Source: an uncultured bacterium (GTDB lineage: Bacteria > Elusimicrobiota > Elusimicrobia > Elusimicrobiales > Elusimicrobiaceae). Taken from it: DNA of 64,000 nucleotides. The position numbers were made by a program, and so were the translations under genes. The notes beneath the pieces were generated by a model. The model was not told the DNA's origin. It did no database searches and worked only from the letters and a program-made list of their open reading frames with translations. Below are positions 44,845 to 53,373 of this stretch, one piece after another; the stretch's first letter is position 1; each line of letters opens with the position of its first letter. The stretch spans positions 1 to 64,000 of the forward strand of contig CASEVJ010000004.1 in assembly GCA_949291365.1 (NCBI GenBank), read 5' to 3'.

Positions 44845-45099
44845 TTATTTGGCGGCGGCTTCGGCTTTTTTAATCAAGCTGGCTACCGTTTCAGACGGTT
44901 TGGCGCCGTTTTTAATCCAATGCTGCACGCGGGGCAGATTGAGCGTAATTTGTTTGGCTGTTTCTTTATTGCACGGATCATACTGTCCGAGTACTTCTTT
45001 GGCTTCAGAACCGACGGCGGTTTTCTTTTCAATCGCTACGACTCTGTACTGCGCATGGGCTTTTTTGCCCACTCTTTGTAATCTAATGACGACTGCCAT
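44845..45099 (-). CDS. rpsP: 30S ribosomal protein S16
   Basis: Ribosomal protein needed for 30S assembly. It has 84 residues beginning with VVIRLQRVGKKAHAQYRVVAIE and containing EVLGQYDP. The ATG at 45099 lies behind AAGGAGAAG. Upstream, a perfect 16-nt palindrome CGCCCGCTAGCGGGCG separates it from rpe; it lacks a U run and may be a partial terminator or leader structure. Confidence 0.96.
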   Translation of the reverse strand: MAVVIRLQRVGKKAHAQYRVVAIEKKTAVGSEAKEVLGQYDPCNKETAKQITLNLPRVQHWIKNGAKPSETVASLIKKAEAAAK

Positions 45100-45139
45100 G
45101 TAACTTCTCCTTATGTTCGCCCGCTAGCGGGCGGTGTAA

Positions 45140-45826
45140 TTAAATGGTGGCCGCTTGGCGTATATCCAGCAGCGCTTGCTTTGGGGCGGCCGCGGCAAAA
45201 ATGGCGCTTCCTGCCACCAGTGCGTCCGCTCCGGCCTTTGCCGCTTCGCGCGCGGTCTGCGCGTTAATGCCGCCGTCCACTTCCAGCCAAATACGGCGGC
45301 CGCTTTGGGTAATGGTGTGGCGTACAGCAGCAATTTGCTGTGGGCTGCTGGGCAGGAAACTTTGCCCGCCAAAGCCCGGCTGTACGGTCATGACCAGCAC
45401 CAAATCCAGTAAATCTAAAAACGGCTCCAGGCGCGCGGGGTCGGTGTCCGGTTTTAGGGACAGGCCCGCTTTTACGCCCAGTTTATGAATTGTTAAAAGA
45501 GCTTCTTTGATGTCGTCCTCTGCTTCTATGTGCACGGTCAGCATATCTGCGCCTGCTTTGGCAAAGGACGCTATAAACTGCATTGGCCGGCGTACCATTA
45601 AATGCACATCCAGCGGCAATTGTGCCCGGCCATTTAAACTTTTTACAGTGGCGGGCCCAAAACTTAAATTGGGTACAAAGTGCCCGTCCATAATATCCAC
45701 ATGCAGCCAGTCGGCTCCGGCCTCACGCACGGTTTGTACCTCTTGGCCCAGCTGCCATAAATCGGCCGACAAAATGGAAGGCGCAACTATTATTTTACCA
45801 TTTGCAGGGCCGATTTTGGAAGTCAT
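45140..45826 (-). CDS. rpe: Ribulose-phosphate 3-epimerase
   Basis: Interconverts ribulose 5-phosphate and xylulose 5-phosphate. It has 228 residues. Metal and catalytic landmarks are PSILSADLWQLGQE, LHVDIMDGHFVPNLSFGP (about 41-58), DVHLMV, VMTVQPGFGGQSF and EVDGGINAQTA. ATG 45826 overlaps the PASTA gene by 4 nt. Confidence 0.96.
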   Translation of the reverse strand: MTSKIGPANGKIIVAPSILSADLWQLGQEVQTVREAGADWLHVDIMDGHFVPNLSFGPATVKSLNGRAQLPLDVHLMVRRPMQFIASFAKAGADMLTVHIEAEDDIKEALLTIHKLGVKAGLSLKPDTDPARLEPFLDLLDLVLVMTVQPGFGGQSFLPSSPQQIAAVRHTITQSGRRIWLEVDGGINAQTAREAAKAGADALVAGSAIFAAAAPKQALLDIRQAATI

Positions 45827-46824
45827 TGTATTTCGCGCTCCCGCACTAAAATACCGTCCGACAAAATGCGGAAGGTGGCTTTGCCGCTGTAAGGAATTTC
45901 CAAATCTATCTTGCTGCCTGGCTGGCGGGATTCGTTGATTACTTCCCGTTCGCCGTTGTCATCGGTCATCACAATTCGGATGCGCATGGCTTTTTTGCCC
46001 TGCGGCAGCTCATAATGCAAGTGATACATCTTTTCATCTTCGGACGCTTCGCGCCGGCTGACCGTCACCACCACGGCAGAGCCGGGGGCCACCTCGCTGT
46101 CTGCGGCCGGCTGCTGTTCTGCAATGGTACCATAGGGGAAGGGGGAGTTGGCATCTTCTTTAACGATTAAATTCATGTTCTGCTGGCTGGCCCACAAGGT
46201 GGCTTCCGCTAATTTTTTATTACGGAAATCCGGCACCAAAATCACGCTGGCCGGCGGCTGCCCGTTGGAAAGAGTGAGGGTAACTTTGTCGCCGCGGGTA
46301 AGCATGCTGTCGGCCTCCGGCGTTTGGGAAATGATAAGCCCTTTGTCTACGGTAAGAGAGTAGGCGTTTTCTACCTTTTCCACCTGCAGGCCGGCCTGGC
46401 GCACTGCCAGCTGCGCGGCGCGCAAGTCCAACCCTTCTACAGATGGGACAAACACCATTTCATCCCCCTGGGAAATCCACACGCGTATTACACGTCCTTC
46501 CCGCACGGTGCTGCCTGCGGTGGGAATTTGGCGCAGCACAGAGCCGGGGGGAACATTTTCCGCATATTCCAATCCGGCTTGTTTTAAGGCCAAATTAACA
46601 CTGGCCAATGAATTTAAAGCGGCGGTGACCGGCTTTTTGGTGATATCGGGCACCTGCACTTCTTTGCGCGTATGCACCAGCGCGCCCATTACCCAGTCAA
46701 TGGACACGAACACCAACAATACAAAAAATACCAAAATTACAGCCGCCGCAATCCACTTGCCGCGGGAAGATTTTTTGGTTTTTCCGATAAACTCTTCAAA
46801 ATTTTCTTCTGTGTTTTTAGTCAT
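45823..46824 (-). CDS. PASTA-domain membrane protein
   Basis: Single-pass membrane protein without a kinase domain. It has 333 residues: a cytoplasmic N-terminus with basic residues, one helix at about 25-47, and three PASTA domains at about 56-120, 121-190 and 195-260. Each begins with a V-P-D/S segment. A beta-rich C-terminal region follows. PASTA domains bind peptidoglycan fragments or beta-lactams in other proteins, so an envelope role is likely. It overlaps fmt by 8 nt, placing it in the fmt-PASTA-rpe run, where Firmicutes often carry a PASTA Ser/Thr kinase. Confidence 0.87.
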   Translation of the reverse strand: MTKNTEENFEEFIGKTKKSSRGKWIAAAVILVFFVLLVFVSIDWVMGALVHTRKEVQVPDITKKPVTAALNSLASVNLALKQAGLEYAENVPPGSVLRQIPTAGSTVREGRVIRVWISQGDEMVFVPSVEGLDLRAAQLAVRQAGLQVEKVENAYSLTVDKGLIISQTPEADSMLTRGDKVTLTLSNGQPPASVILVPDFRNKKLAEATLWASQQNMNLIVKEDANSPFPYGTIAEQQPAADSEVAPGSAVVVTVSRREASEDEKMYHLHYELPQGKKAMRIRIVMTDDNGEREVINESRQPGSKIDLEIPYSGKATFRILSDGILVREREIQ

Positions 46825-47779
46825 GACAAAAAACCACTTCGCCGGAGGGTTTCAAGCCGCGGCCGTTGGCAAGGTCTGCCGCGGACATGGGTTTTTTTCC
46901 GGCGGGGTGTACTGTAACAAGCCAAATAATTCCTTGTTTACATTTTACTAAAATTCCCTTTTCGCTTTCAACGGCGAGTATGCTGCCGGGCGCGGCCTCT
47001 GGGTCGGACGGATGCTGCGGCAGCTGCGTACGCAGGATTTGCAGCGGTTCCTCTTTGCCGTTTAGCCGTATAAATGTGCGGGCCTTGGGGCCGCAGGCCA
47101 GGCCGCGCACTTTGTGGTGGATTTGTTCGGCAGACATGGTTTGAAAATCCAGTACGGCGTCCTGCTTATCAATCATCGGCGCTAGGGTGGGCGTACCGCT
47201 TTGGGCAATTTTGGTAATGTTGCCTTGTGCAATCTGCTCCAGCGCTTCTTTTAAAGCCGAAAGCCCAAGCGGGATTAATTTGTCAAACAGGGTGGCGGCG
47301 TCATCTTCCGGCTCAACAGGGATTTCTTTTTGCAAAAACAGCGGCCCGTCGTCCATGCCGGGGGCAATCCAAAATACGCTCACGCCGGTTTGTTTAAAAT
47401 TTTGGAATAAGCTGTGCTGCACCGGTGCCGCCCCGCGCAAAAGCGGCAAAAGTGAAAAGTGCACATTTAAAATGCCCAGTTTGGGCAAAGCCAGAAAATC
47501 CGGGCGGAACAGTTTGCCAAAGGCCACTGCTACGCCTAAATCAAAGGGAATATCTTTTACTTCTTCGTAAATATCTTTTAATTTCTCCGGGGAGCGCACC
47601 GGTAGCCCCAGCTCCAGTGCACGGCTTTTGACGGGGCAGGGGGTGATGACCATGCCGCGCCCGCGCGGCTTGTCGGCCTGGGTTACCGCCAGCTGCACAT
47701 CAGTCATTTGATGTAATAATTCCAAATAGGGCACAGAAAGTTGCGGCGTGCCGAAAAAAATCGTTTTCAGTTTGCTCAT
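46817..47779 (-). CDS. fmt: Methionyl-tRNA formyltransferase
   Basis: Formylates initiator Met-tRNA. It has 320 residues. The IFFGTPQLSVPYLELL start, LGVAVAFGKLF, the catalytic HFSLLPLLRGAAP segment (about 107-120) and the C-terminal OB-like domain are as expected. A TAGAAT lies 9 nt before the ATG on the minus strand, so the leader would be very short. The def gene is not adjacent. Confidence 0.95.
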   Translation of the reverse strand: MSKLKTIFFGTPQLSVPYLELLHQMTDVQLAVTQADKPRGRGMVITPCPVKSRALELGLPVRSPEKLKDIYEEVKDIPFDLGVAVAFGKLFRPDFLALPKLGILNVHFSLLPLLRGAAPVQHSLFQNFKQTGVSVFWIAPGMDDGPLFLQKEIPVEPEDDAATLFDKLIPLGLSALKEALEQIAQGNITKIAQSGTPTLAPMIDKQDAVLDFQTMSAEQIHHKVRGLACGPKARTFIRLNGKEEPLQILRTQLPQHPSDPEAAPGSILAVESEKGILVKCKQGIIWLVTVHPAGKKPMSAADLANGRGLKPSGEVVFCHD

Positions 47780-47985
47780 AACTTATTTATTCTATCAAAT
47801 TGAAAAAGATAAAAATGCACCCTGCAAGACTGCACATCAAAAACACTGCCATTTACCCTGGGCCCTGACTATGCCAAAATAGTCTGTATGAAGCGGTGGC
47901 GTGGGAAGGAAGAGATAGCTGTTGGCGGTATTGGGTAGTATGAATAGGGGCAAATCCCCGCAAGGGCAGACAGGGCGGTTTGGAG

Positions 47986-49449
47986 TTATTTTTGATATGG
48001 CTCCGTCCAGTGATTAAGTTTGCGGGCCAGCTTGAGGTAAATCAGCCGCAGGCGGCGTTTGGTACTTAGGGTACGGCGGGCCTTCTGGTATTTGCCAAAA
48101 AAATGCACCAAAAAAGGGATAGATACAAAAAAGGTAAGCATGTCTGCGGCGGGTTGGGTGGCTTCCACACCGTAGAGCCCAAAGTAATGCGGCAATAAGA
48201 AAATCAGCGGCAGGAACATAATCCCCTGCCGGCAGCTGGCTAAAAATGCCGCGCTTTTGGCCTGGCCTAAAATTTGCAGCAGCTGATTGACGTAGGTGGA
48301 ATAAGCCAGAAAAGGCAGTGCCACACAGAAGAAGTACAGTGTTTGCACGCCAATAATGACCACTTCTTCACTCCCGGTGCGGAAAGCCGCTATCACCGGG
48401 CGCGCCCATACCGCCAATACTACCGCCGCCACAGTGCATATAATAGTGCCTGCGCGCGTAGTTACCCAAAAGGCCTGCCGCACGCGGTCATAGAGTTTGG
48501 CTCCGTGATTGTAGCCCGCCACTGGCTGCATGGCCTGCCCGATACCCAGCACGATACCGCGCATGGCCAGGTAAATTTTGGTGGCAATGCTGACGGCAGC
48601 TACGGCGGCGTCGCCAAACGGGGCGGCTTTTACATTTAGCAGCGCCATGGCTAAAGAGGCAAACCCTTGGCGCAATGTGGTGGGGGAGCCCAGACGGATT
48701 AAATCCCAGTAATCCCGCCCGCGGCGGCTGACCAGCTTCCAAGAGAGTGTGGTAACGCTTTTGCGGCGTATGAAAAACGACAGCAATATGCATAAACTAA
48801 TGCTTTGGCATATCAGCACCGCAATAGCGGCCCCGCCAATGCCCCAGCCCAATACATAAATAAACAGGGGGGCAATGGCAATATTTAAGACAGCCCCCGT
48901 CGTCAGCCCTATCATGGAAAAAACGGCCTTTCCTTCAGCCCGCAGGGTGGTGTTAAGCACAAAGGCCGCACACATAACCGGCGCGGCAATTAAAATATAG
49001 TGTCCGTAATCGCAGGCATAGGGCAAGATGGTGTCAGTACTGCCCAGCCAGAGCATCAGACGGTTGACGTTTATTTCTCCTATGGTCAAAATACATAAGC
49101 CAATAAATACCCCGAAGAAAAAAGCCGAAGAAACGTATTTGGACGCTGTTTGCGGGTCACGCCGGCCCAAACAGCGGCTGACCATGCTGGCGGCCCCCAT
49201 GCCTACCCCCATGCCCAATGCCTGAATAAGTGACATTAAAGAAAACACCACCCCTACCGCTCCTGCGGCACTGGGTCCCAAGTGGGCCACATAAAATGTA
49301 TCAGTAATATTGTATATGGCGGAAACAAGCATGCTGATAACCGTAGGAACCGACAGCCGCGCTACCAGCCGCCCCACAGGGGTTTGGGTCATAATGAGAA
49401 ATTGTTTTTCTTCGCGGCTGGGTGCGCCGGGCGTGACAACAGCGTTCAT
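47986..49449 (-). CDS. MATE-family efflux transporter
   Basis: Multidrug/toxic compound exporter with about 12 membrane helices. It has 487 residues. Its two halves begin near residues 25 and 260; QALGMGVGMGAASMVSRCLGR and the second-half counterpart GIGQAMQPVAGYNHGAK are the usual MATE loops. ATG 49449 was chosen because TATCAT ends 6 nt before it; an upstream in-frame start lies beyond that hexamer. It diverges from the ECF sigma gene. The 206-nt gap after it, before fmt, shows no gene. Confidence 0.92.
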   Translation of the reverse strand: MNAVVTPGAPSREEKQFLIMTQTPVGRLVARLSVPTVISMLVSAIYNITDTFYVAHLGPSAAGAVGVVFSLMSLIQALGMGVGMGAASMVSRCLGRRDPQTASKYVSSAFFFGVFIGLCILTIGEINVNRLMLWLGSTDTILPYACDYGHYILIAAPVMCAAFVLNTTLRAEGKAVFSMIGLTTGAVLNIAIAPLFIYVLGWGIGGAAIAVLICQSISLCILLSFFIRRKSVTTLSWKLVSRRGRDYWDLIRLGSPTTLRQGFASLAMALLNVKAAPFGDAAVAAVSIATKIYLAMRGIVLGIGQAMQPVAGYNHGAKLYDRVRQAFWVTTRAGTIICTVAAVVLAVWARPVIAAFRTGSEEVVIIGVQTLYFFCVALPFLAYSTYVNQLLQILGQAKSAAFLASCRQGIMFLPLIFLLPHYFGLYGVEATQPAADMLTFFVSIPFLVHFFGKYQKARRTLSTKRRLRLIYLKLARKLNHWTEPYQK

Positions 49450-49461
49450 TCTTATATGATA
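49450..49461 (-). promoter_or_regulatory. MATE gene -10 element, probably leaderless start
   Basis: On the minus strand TATCAT (49456-49461) ends 6 nt before the ATG, and there is no Shine-Dalgarno sequence. Confidence 0.5.
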
Positions 49462-49544
49462 GCAAAAGCATTTTAGATAACGGATACGTTTAAAATTCAT
49501 AATATAATTGTGATACTTTTTTTGTTGGAGCATAATACTAGTGT

Positions 49545-50042
49545 ATGGCAGCTTTTAAAGAACTATATGAGGATTATTTTAAGCGGATATACGCTTATGT
49601 GCTTGTGCGCGTAAAAGATCCGGTCTTGGCTGAAGATCTGTGCGCTGCAACTTGGCGGAAAGTATATGAGAAAATAAATAGTTTTGACCAAAACAAGGGC
49701 ACTTTTGGGCAGTGGATTTTTACAATAGCACGCAATGAAGTAAATATGTATAGGCGTTTGTATTGGGTGAAACATTTCTTTTCTATAACTGAAAAAGAAG
49801 AACTGCTGCAGAGTTCGGAAACTTCTTTTTTACAGGAAATGGAAGAAGAAGAATTGAAAAGACAACTATTTTACGCTTTAGATACATTGTCTGTCAGGGA
49901 AAGGGATCTGATCTCCTTAAAATTTTATTCCAACCTTAATAACAGGCAAATAGCAAGCGTGACCGGGTTAAGTGAAAGCAATGTGGGCACGATTATCCAG
50001 CGTGCCGTACACAAAATGAAGCAGCAAATGGAGGTTTTATGA
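49545..50042 (+). CDS. ECF-type RNA polymerase sigma factor
   Basis: Alternative sigma factor. It has 165 residues: region 2 (about 5-72, with DPVLAEDLCAATWRKVYEK and GQWIFTIARNEV) and region 4 (about 107-160, with LSVRERDLISLKFYSNLNNRQIASVTGLSESNVGT). The linker is acidic. Upstream, GGAG lies 14 nt before the ATG, and TAATAC/CATAAT hexamers lie 6-8 nt before it, so the transcript may be leaderless. It overlaps the next gene by 4 nt, the usual coupling of an ECF factor with its anti-sigma factor. Confidence 0.92.
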   Translation: MAAFKELYEDYFKRIYAYVLVRVKDPVLAEDLCAATWRKVYEKINSFDQNKGTFGQWIFTIARNEVNMYRRLYWVKHFFSITEKEELLQSSETSFLQEMEEEELKRQLFYALDTLSVRERDLISLKFYSNLNNRQIASVTGLSESNVGTIIQRAVHKMKQQMEVL

Positions 50043-50518
50043 GTAATAAGAACAGCAACTGGCTTTGCCGTGTATCCTCGTTGGATTTTGATCCGGATTA
50101 TAAAGCCCAAAACCGTGTTTGGACGCGTATACAGCGTCCTGTGGCACAAAGACCTGCTTCTTTTATCTTGGTTTGGGCCGGCTGTTTATTGCTTGTTGTT
50201 GCGGCAGGAGTTTTGACCGTACGAGCACTCTCGCCTATCTCTTTTCCTTCTGTGCAAACAGAATTAAGCGAAGAAGACTGTGCCAAACTCAATGGCCGTT
50301 ACTTGTTGGCCCGGGCTTTAGCCCAGAGCGAGGAGAATTGCCCTTGTGAAGAACATTTAACCGCTTATGATAAGCAAACGGTGTTACAGTTACGTCAGGA
50401 ACTGGCTTCCGTTGCTTGTACCGTATGTTCTGCCAAAGAGCAGGCGCAATTACAGCAATGCCAGGCGAAATATCCCTCTCAATTAAAAGAAATCAAATTG
50501 TGCAAGACATTATGTTAG
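50039..50518 (+). CDS. Cysteine-rich single-pass membrane protein, candidate anti-sigma factor
   Basis: No named family recognised. It has 159 residues: a cytoplasmic N-terminus (about 1-40), one helix (about 42-62) and an extracytoplasmic domain with eight Cys (about 81, 101, 103, 127, 130, 141, 155, 159). These include CPC, CTVC and a C-terminal CKTLC, plus Glu-Glu-His right after CPC. The ATGA overlap with the sigma gene and the downstream thiol-transfer protein suggest a redox- or metal-sensing anti-sigma factor; this is inference. The N-terminus lacks the HxxxCxxC of cytoplasmic zinc anti-sigma factors. Confidence 0.7.
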   Translation: MSNKNSNWLCRVSSLDFDPDYKAQNRVWTRIQRPVAQRPASFILVWAGCLLLVVAAGVLTVRALSPISFPSVQTELSEEDCAKLNGRYLLARALAQSEENCPCEEHLTAYDKQTVLQLRQELASVACTVCSAKEQAQLQQCQAKYPSQLKEIKLCKTLC

Positions 50519-50526
50519 GAGCAATT

Positions 50527-51885
50527 ATGAATATAAAAAGGGCTTGTGTATGGAATATTTTGGTAATAGGGGCGTGTCTTTTATGGGGGGGCGGCCCGGT
50601 TTGGGCGGGGGAGCCGGTAGACGTGATGGTATTTACCTCTCCGTATTGTCCGCATTGCCGGCAGATGGAGCAAGACGGTTTTGTAGAGCGCTTTGCCGCC
50701 CAGCATGAGGGAGAGATAAATCTTACCCGTTATGATGTAACACAAAACGGGGGAAATATCGTGTTTTTAGGCGTATTGCAAAATAGCAACATCCGTTCTG
50801 CGGGTATTCCTGCTATGGTAATTGACGGGGAAGTACTGCAGGGATATCCCGCTGCTATAGCCAGCCGTTGTGAAGAGGTATTGAAACGGGCATTACAAAA
50901 GCAGCGGGCACAAGAAACGGAAGGAATGCCTTTGGATGATGGAAAAGAAGGGGATCTTTCCGTGCAGAATGCTAAACAAACCCTTACCGCCAAAACGGAA
51001 GAGCATATTCAGCCGGCCAAACAGAAAATGCTTTTAAATACACCAGCGCCGATAAATGTGGACGCAGCGCAAACAGCACATTCAGAAAAACAAAATTTAT
51101 CCCATTCTTCTGCTGCCGCGGCAGATTTGGCGCAACATGAAGCATTTTTTAACCAAATTACGGCCTGGGCGATTATTGGGGCCGGCTTGGCAGACGGCAT
51201 AAATCCCTGTGCATTTGCGGTTATTGTATTTTTTATTTCTTTTTTGGCGGTCTATAAATACAACCGTAAAGAAATTGTTTTGGTAGGGGCTGCGTATTGT
51301 GTTTCTGTATTTACGGCGTATATGTTGCTGGGGCTTGGATTTTTCCGCTTTTTATACGCGTTGAAAGGATTGGCTTATGTTACACTTGTTGTTCAGTGGG
51401 TTACTATTGCATTGTGTGCGGCGTTCTTTGTGTTAAGTTTTTATGATTTTTGGATTTATCGTAAAACCAAACAATCTGATAAAATGCTTTTGCAGCTGCC
51501 CCGCAGTTATAAAGAGTATATTCACAAAGTGATGCGCTTTTTTTTAAAAGGCAAGCACAGCTCTTCTTGGCGTTTGGTGCTGGCGGCGTGCTGTGTGGGG
51601 TTTGTAGTGTCTTTAGTAGAGGCGGTATGTACGGGGCAAGTATATCTGCCTACTATTATGGTTATTTTGAAGGAATCTCATGAGCATTTTTTCAAAGCGG
51701 TTGCATATTTAGTGCTTTATAATCTAATGTTTGTTGTGCCGCTGATTTTGGTGTTTGTACTGACTTTGTGCGGGAAAGAGTCCGTGACGTTTAATAATTG
51801 GCTGAAAAAACATCTGGGACTGACTAAATTGCTTTTGTGCGGTGTTTTTTTAGGTTTGTTATTGTTGCTGTTATTTAATTTCTAA
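50527..51885 (+). CDS. Thioredoxin domain fused to DsbD/CcdA-type membrane domain
   Basis: Predicted thiol-disulfide transporter. It has 452 residues: signal peptide (about 1-28), periplasmic thioredoxin-like domain (about 30-125) with active site CPHC at about 41-44 and cis-Pro in GIPAMV, a polar linker (about 126-205), and a DsbD-type membrane domain with the paired cysteines in NPCAF (about 228) and VCTGQ (about 368). In E. coli DsbD the thioredoxin domain is C-terminal; here it is N-terminal and no second one is seen. ATG 50527 lies behind TAGGAGC. It is the last gene of the sigma operon, 8 nt after the cysteine-rich protein, before a terminator. Confidence 0.88.
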   Translation: MNIKRACVWNILVIGACLLWGGGPVWAGEPVDVMVFTSPYCPHCRQMEQDGFVERFAAQHEGEINLTRYDVTQNGGNIVFLGVLQNSNIRSAGIPAMVIDGEVLQGYPAAIASRCEEVLKRALQKQRAQETEGMPLDDGKEGDLSVQNAKQTLTAKTEEHIQPAKQKMLLNTPAPINVDAAQTAHSEKQNLSHSSAAAADLAQHEAFFNQITAWAIIGAGLADGINPCAFAVIVFFISFLAVYKYNRKEIVLVGAAYCVSVFTAYMLLGLGFFRFLYALKGLAYVTLVVQWVTIALCAAFFVLSFYDFWIYRKTKQSDKMLLQLPRSYKEYIHKVMRFFLKGKHSSSWRLVLAACCVGFVVSLVEAVCTGQVYLPTIMVILKESHEHFFKAVAYLVLYNLMFVVPLILVFVLTLCGKESVTFNNWLKKHLGLTKLLLCGVFLGLLLLLLFNF

Positions 51886-51908
51886 CGAAAGCACAAACAC
51901 ACAAATGA

Positions 51909-51936
51909 CCCCCGCCTGTGGGCGGGGGTTTTGTTT
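51909..51936 (+). terminator. Terminator after the sigma-thiol operon
   Basis: CCCCCGCC (51909-51916) pairs with GGCGGGGG (51921-51928) around TGTG, followed by TTTTGTTT. Confidence 0.88.
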
Positions 51937-51976
51937 GATAGTATTTTTTGCTAAAACAGAATACAAGGGGGAAATT

Positions 51977-52261
51977 ATGAATTGGCAAAGTATTTTAGTC
52001 GGGTTGGGCAGTTTTTTGATTATTGGTCTTTTTCATCCTATAGTCGTTAAGGGAGAATATTATTTTTCCAAAAAAATTTGGCCCGTATTCTTGTTGGCAG
52101 GCATAGGATGTTTGGTGTGGGCTCTGCTTATGGAACATATGGCTTGGGCCTGCCTAATCAGTATGTTAGGGTTTACCTGTTTGTGGAGTATATTGGAACT
52201 TTTTGAGCAGGAAGAACGCGTTAAAAAGGGGTGGGCACCAGCCAATCCAAAAAGAAAATAA
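51977..52261 (+). CDS. DUF4491 small membrane protein
   Basis: Small protein of unknown function, 94 residues, with three predicted membrane helices. The FHPIVVKGEYYFSKKIWPVF stretch (about 19-38) is the hallmark I associate with DUF4491. ATG 51977 lies behind AGGGGGAAA; a start at 51905 would begin inside the preceding terminator. It is bounded by terminators on both sides, so it is a single-gene unit, but its promoter is not clear. Confidence 0.75.
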   Translation: MNWQSILVGLGSFLIIGLFHPIVVKGEYYFSKKIWPVFLLAGIGCLVWALLMEHMAWACLISMLGFTCLWSILELFEQEERVKKGWAPANPKRK

Positions 52262-52279
52262 AAAAAGGTTCTTTGATAC

Positions 52280-52303
52280 AAAACCCCGCTTCGGCGGGGT
52301 TTT
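52280..52303 (+). terminator. Terminator after the DUF4491 gene
   Basis: AAAACCCCGC (52280-52289) pairs with GCGGGGTTTT (52294-52303) around a TTCG tetraloop. It can also end minus-strand transcripts coming from the tRNA-Ser gene. Confidence 0.88.
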
Positions 52304-52311
52304 AAGTTCTA

Positions 52312-52396
52312 CGGAGAGGGAGGGATTTGAACCCTCGAAGCCTTGCGGCTTACAGGTTTTCGAGACCTGCTGTTTCAACCACTCACACACCTCTCC
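52312..52396 (-). tRNA. tRNA-Ser (CGA anticodon)
   Basis: An 85-nt class II tRNA. The acceptor GGAGAGG pairs with CCTCTCC, with discriminator G as expected for tRNA-Ser. The anticodon loop CTCGAAA gives CGA; the long variable arm is AAGCC/GGCTT-like and the T-loop is GGTTCAA. CCA is not encoded. On the minus strand TATAAT (52410-52415) is a well-placed promoter. Confidence 0.94.
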
Positions 52397-52548
52397 CAAA
52401 GCTCTTTATATTATAACAAACTAGACGGCGGCCTTGCTTGCCGGACGGAGTTTTGTCTGCCGCGGGCCTATATTTTGGGGCGGCGGATCATAAAGGGTTT
52501 CCCGGCCTGCGTTGTGGCAAAGCGCCGGCACACGTGAGGGGGAAAGTG

Positions 52549-53373
52549 TCAGCGCAGAGAAGCCAAAAATTCCAGCGCGCGTTTTTCCAGCCAGCCAAAT
52601 TCTCCATGCGCCCCCACCGCTGACGCATAGGCCTGTGTGCCGTGCGGTGCTAGGCGTGCCAAGGCGGCACTCATCTGCCAGGGGACGGTTTCATCGGCTT
52701 TGCTGTATCCCACCAGCAAGGAGGCGCAGACAGAATGGATTTTGCGGGTGTTGTCCAGTTTTTTATTCCACAAAATGAGATGCAGCAGGGGCAGCAGCAG
52801 CCGCTGGCGCGCCGCCCAGGGCTTGTAATGCCCTCCTGCGCGGAATGCAGCCATTTCTATACTGGAGGTAAACGGGCTTTGCACAATCACGGCCTTAAAG
52901 GGCAGGTGTTTGTTATCTAGAGCGGTTTGCAAACAAACGGCGTTGCCTAACGAAAAACCCCACAGAATGATGTTTTGCGGCGGTATTTTTTTGGCATGTA
53001 GTAAATAGTGTAAAGCCGTTTGTCCGTCCTGGTAAGCGTTTTTCTCACTCACGCGCCCGGTGCTTTGTCCAAAGCCGCGGTAGTCAAACATCAAAATCCC
53101 CAGCCCATGCGCGGCGTAGCGCTCTGCAAACGGGGCAAAGTGAGATAAATTGCCGCCGTTGCCGTGGAAAAACAGAATAGTGTCTTTGCCCGTACGGGCC
53201 GGAATATAAAGCGCCTGTATTTTGCTTTTGCCGCTGGGCAGGAAGAAGGGTTCCGACGGCAATTTCCCCGGCAAAAACCCGCGTACCGGGTGAAAAATAA
53301 ATTCATCGGCTTTGCGGGACAGGATAAGATAGGCGCCTGCCAGCACCAAAAACGCAAATGCGGCGTATATCAT
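52549..53373 (-). CDS. Alpha/beta hydrolase (BEM46/serine aminopeptidase type)
   Basis: Predicted membrane-anchored serine hydrolase. It has 274 residues with an N-terminal helix (about 3-18). The oxyanion-hole segment FFHGNGGNLSHF is at about 68-79, the nucleophile elbow GFSLGN at about 138-143, and a late Asp (SKADETVPW) and His (GAHGEFGW) complete the triad. The substrate is unknown. It overlaps the nucleotidyltransferase gene by 4 nt, so the two are coupled. Confidence 0.87.
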   Translation of the reverse strand: MIYAAFAFLVLAGAYLILSRKADEFIFHPVRGFLPGKLPSEPFFLPSGKSKIQALYIPARTGKDTILFFHGNGGNLSHFAPFAERYAAHGLGILMFDYRGFGQSTGRVSEKNAYQDGQTALHYLLHAKKIPPQNIILWGFSLGNAVCLQTALDNKHLPFKAVIVQSPFTSSIEMAAFRAGGHYKPWAARQRLLLPLLHLILWNKKLDNTRKIHSVCASLLVGYSKADETVPWQMSAALARLAPHGTQAYASAVGAHGEFGWLEKRALEFLASLR

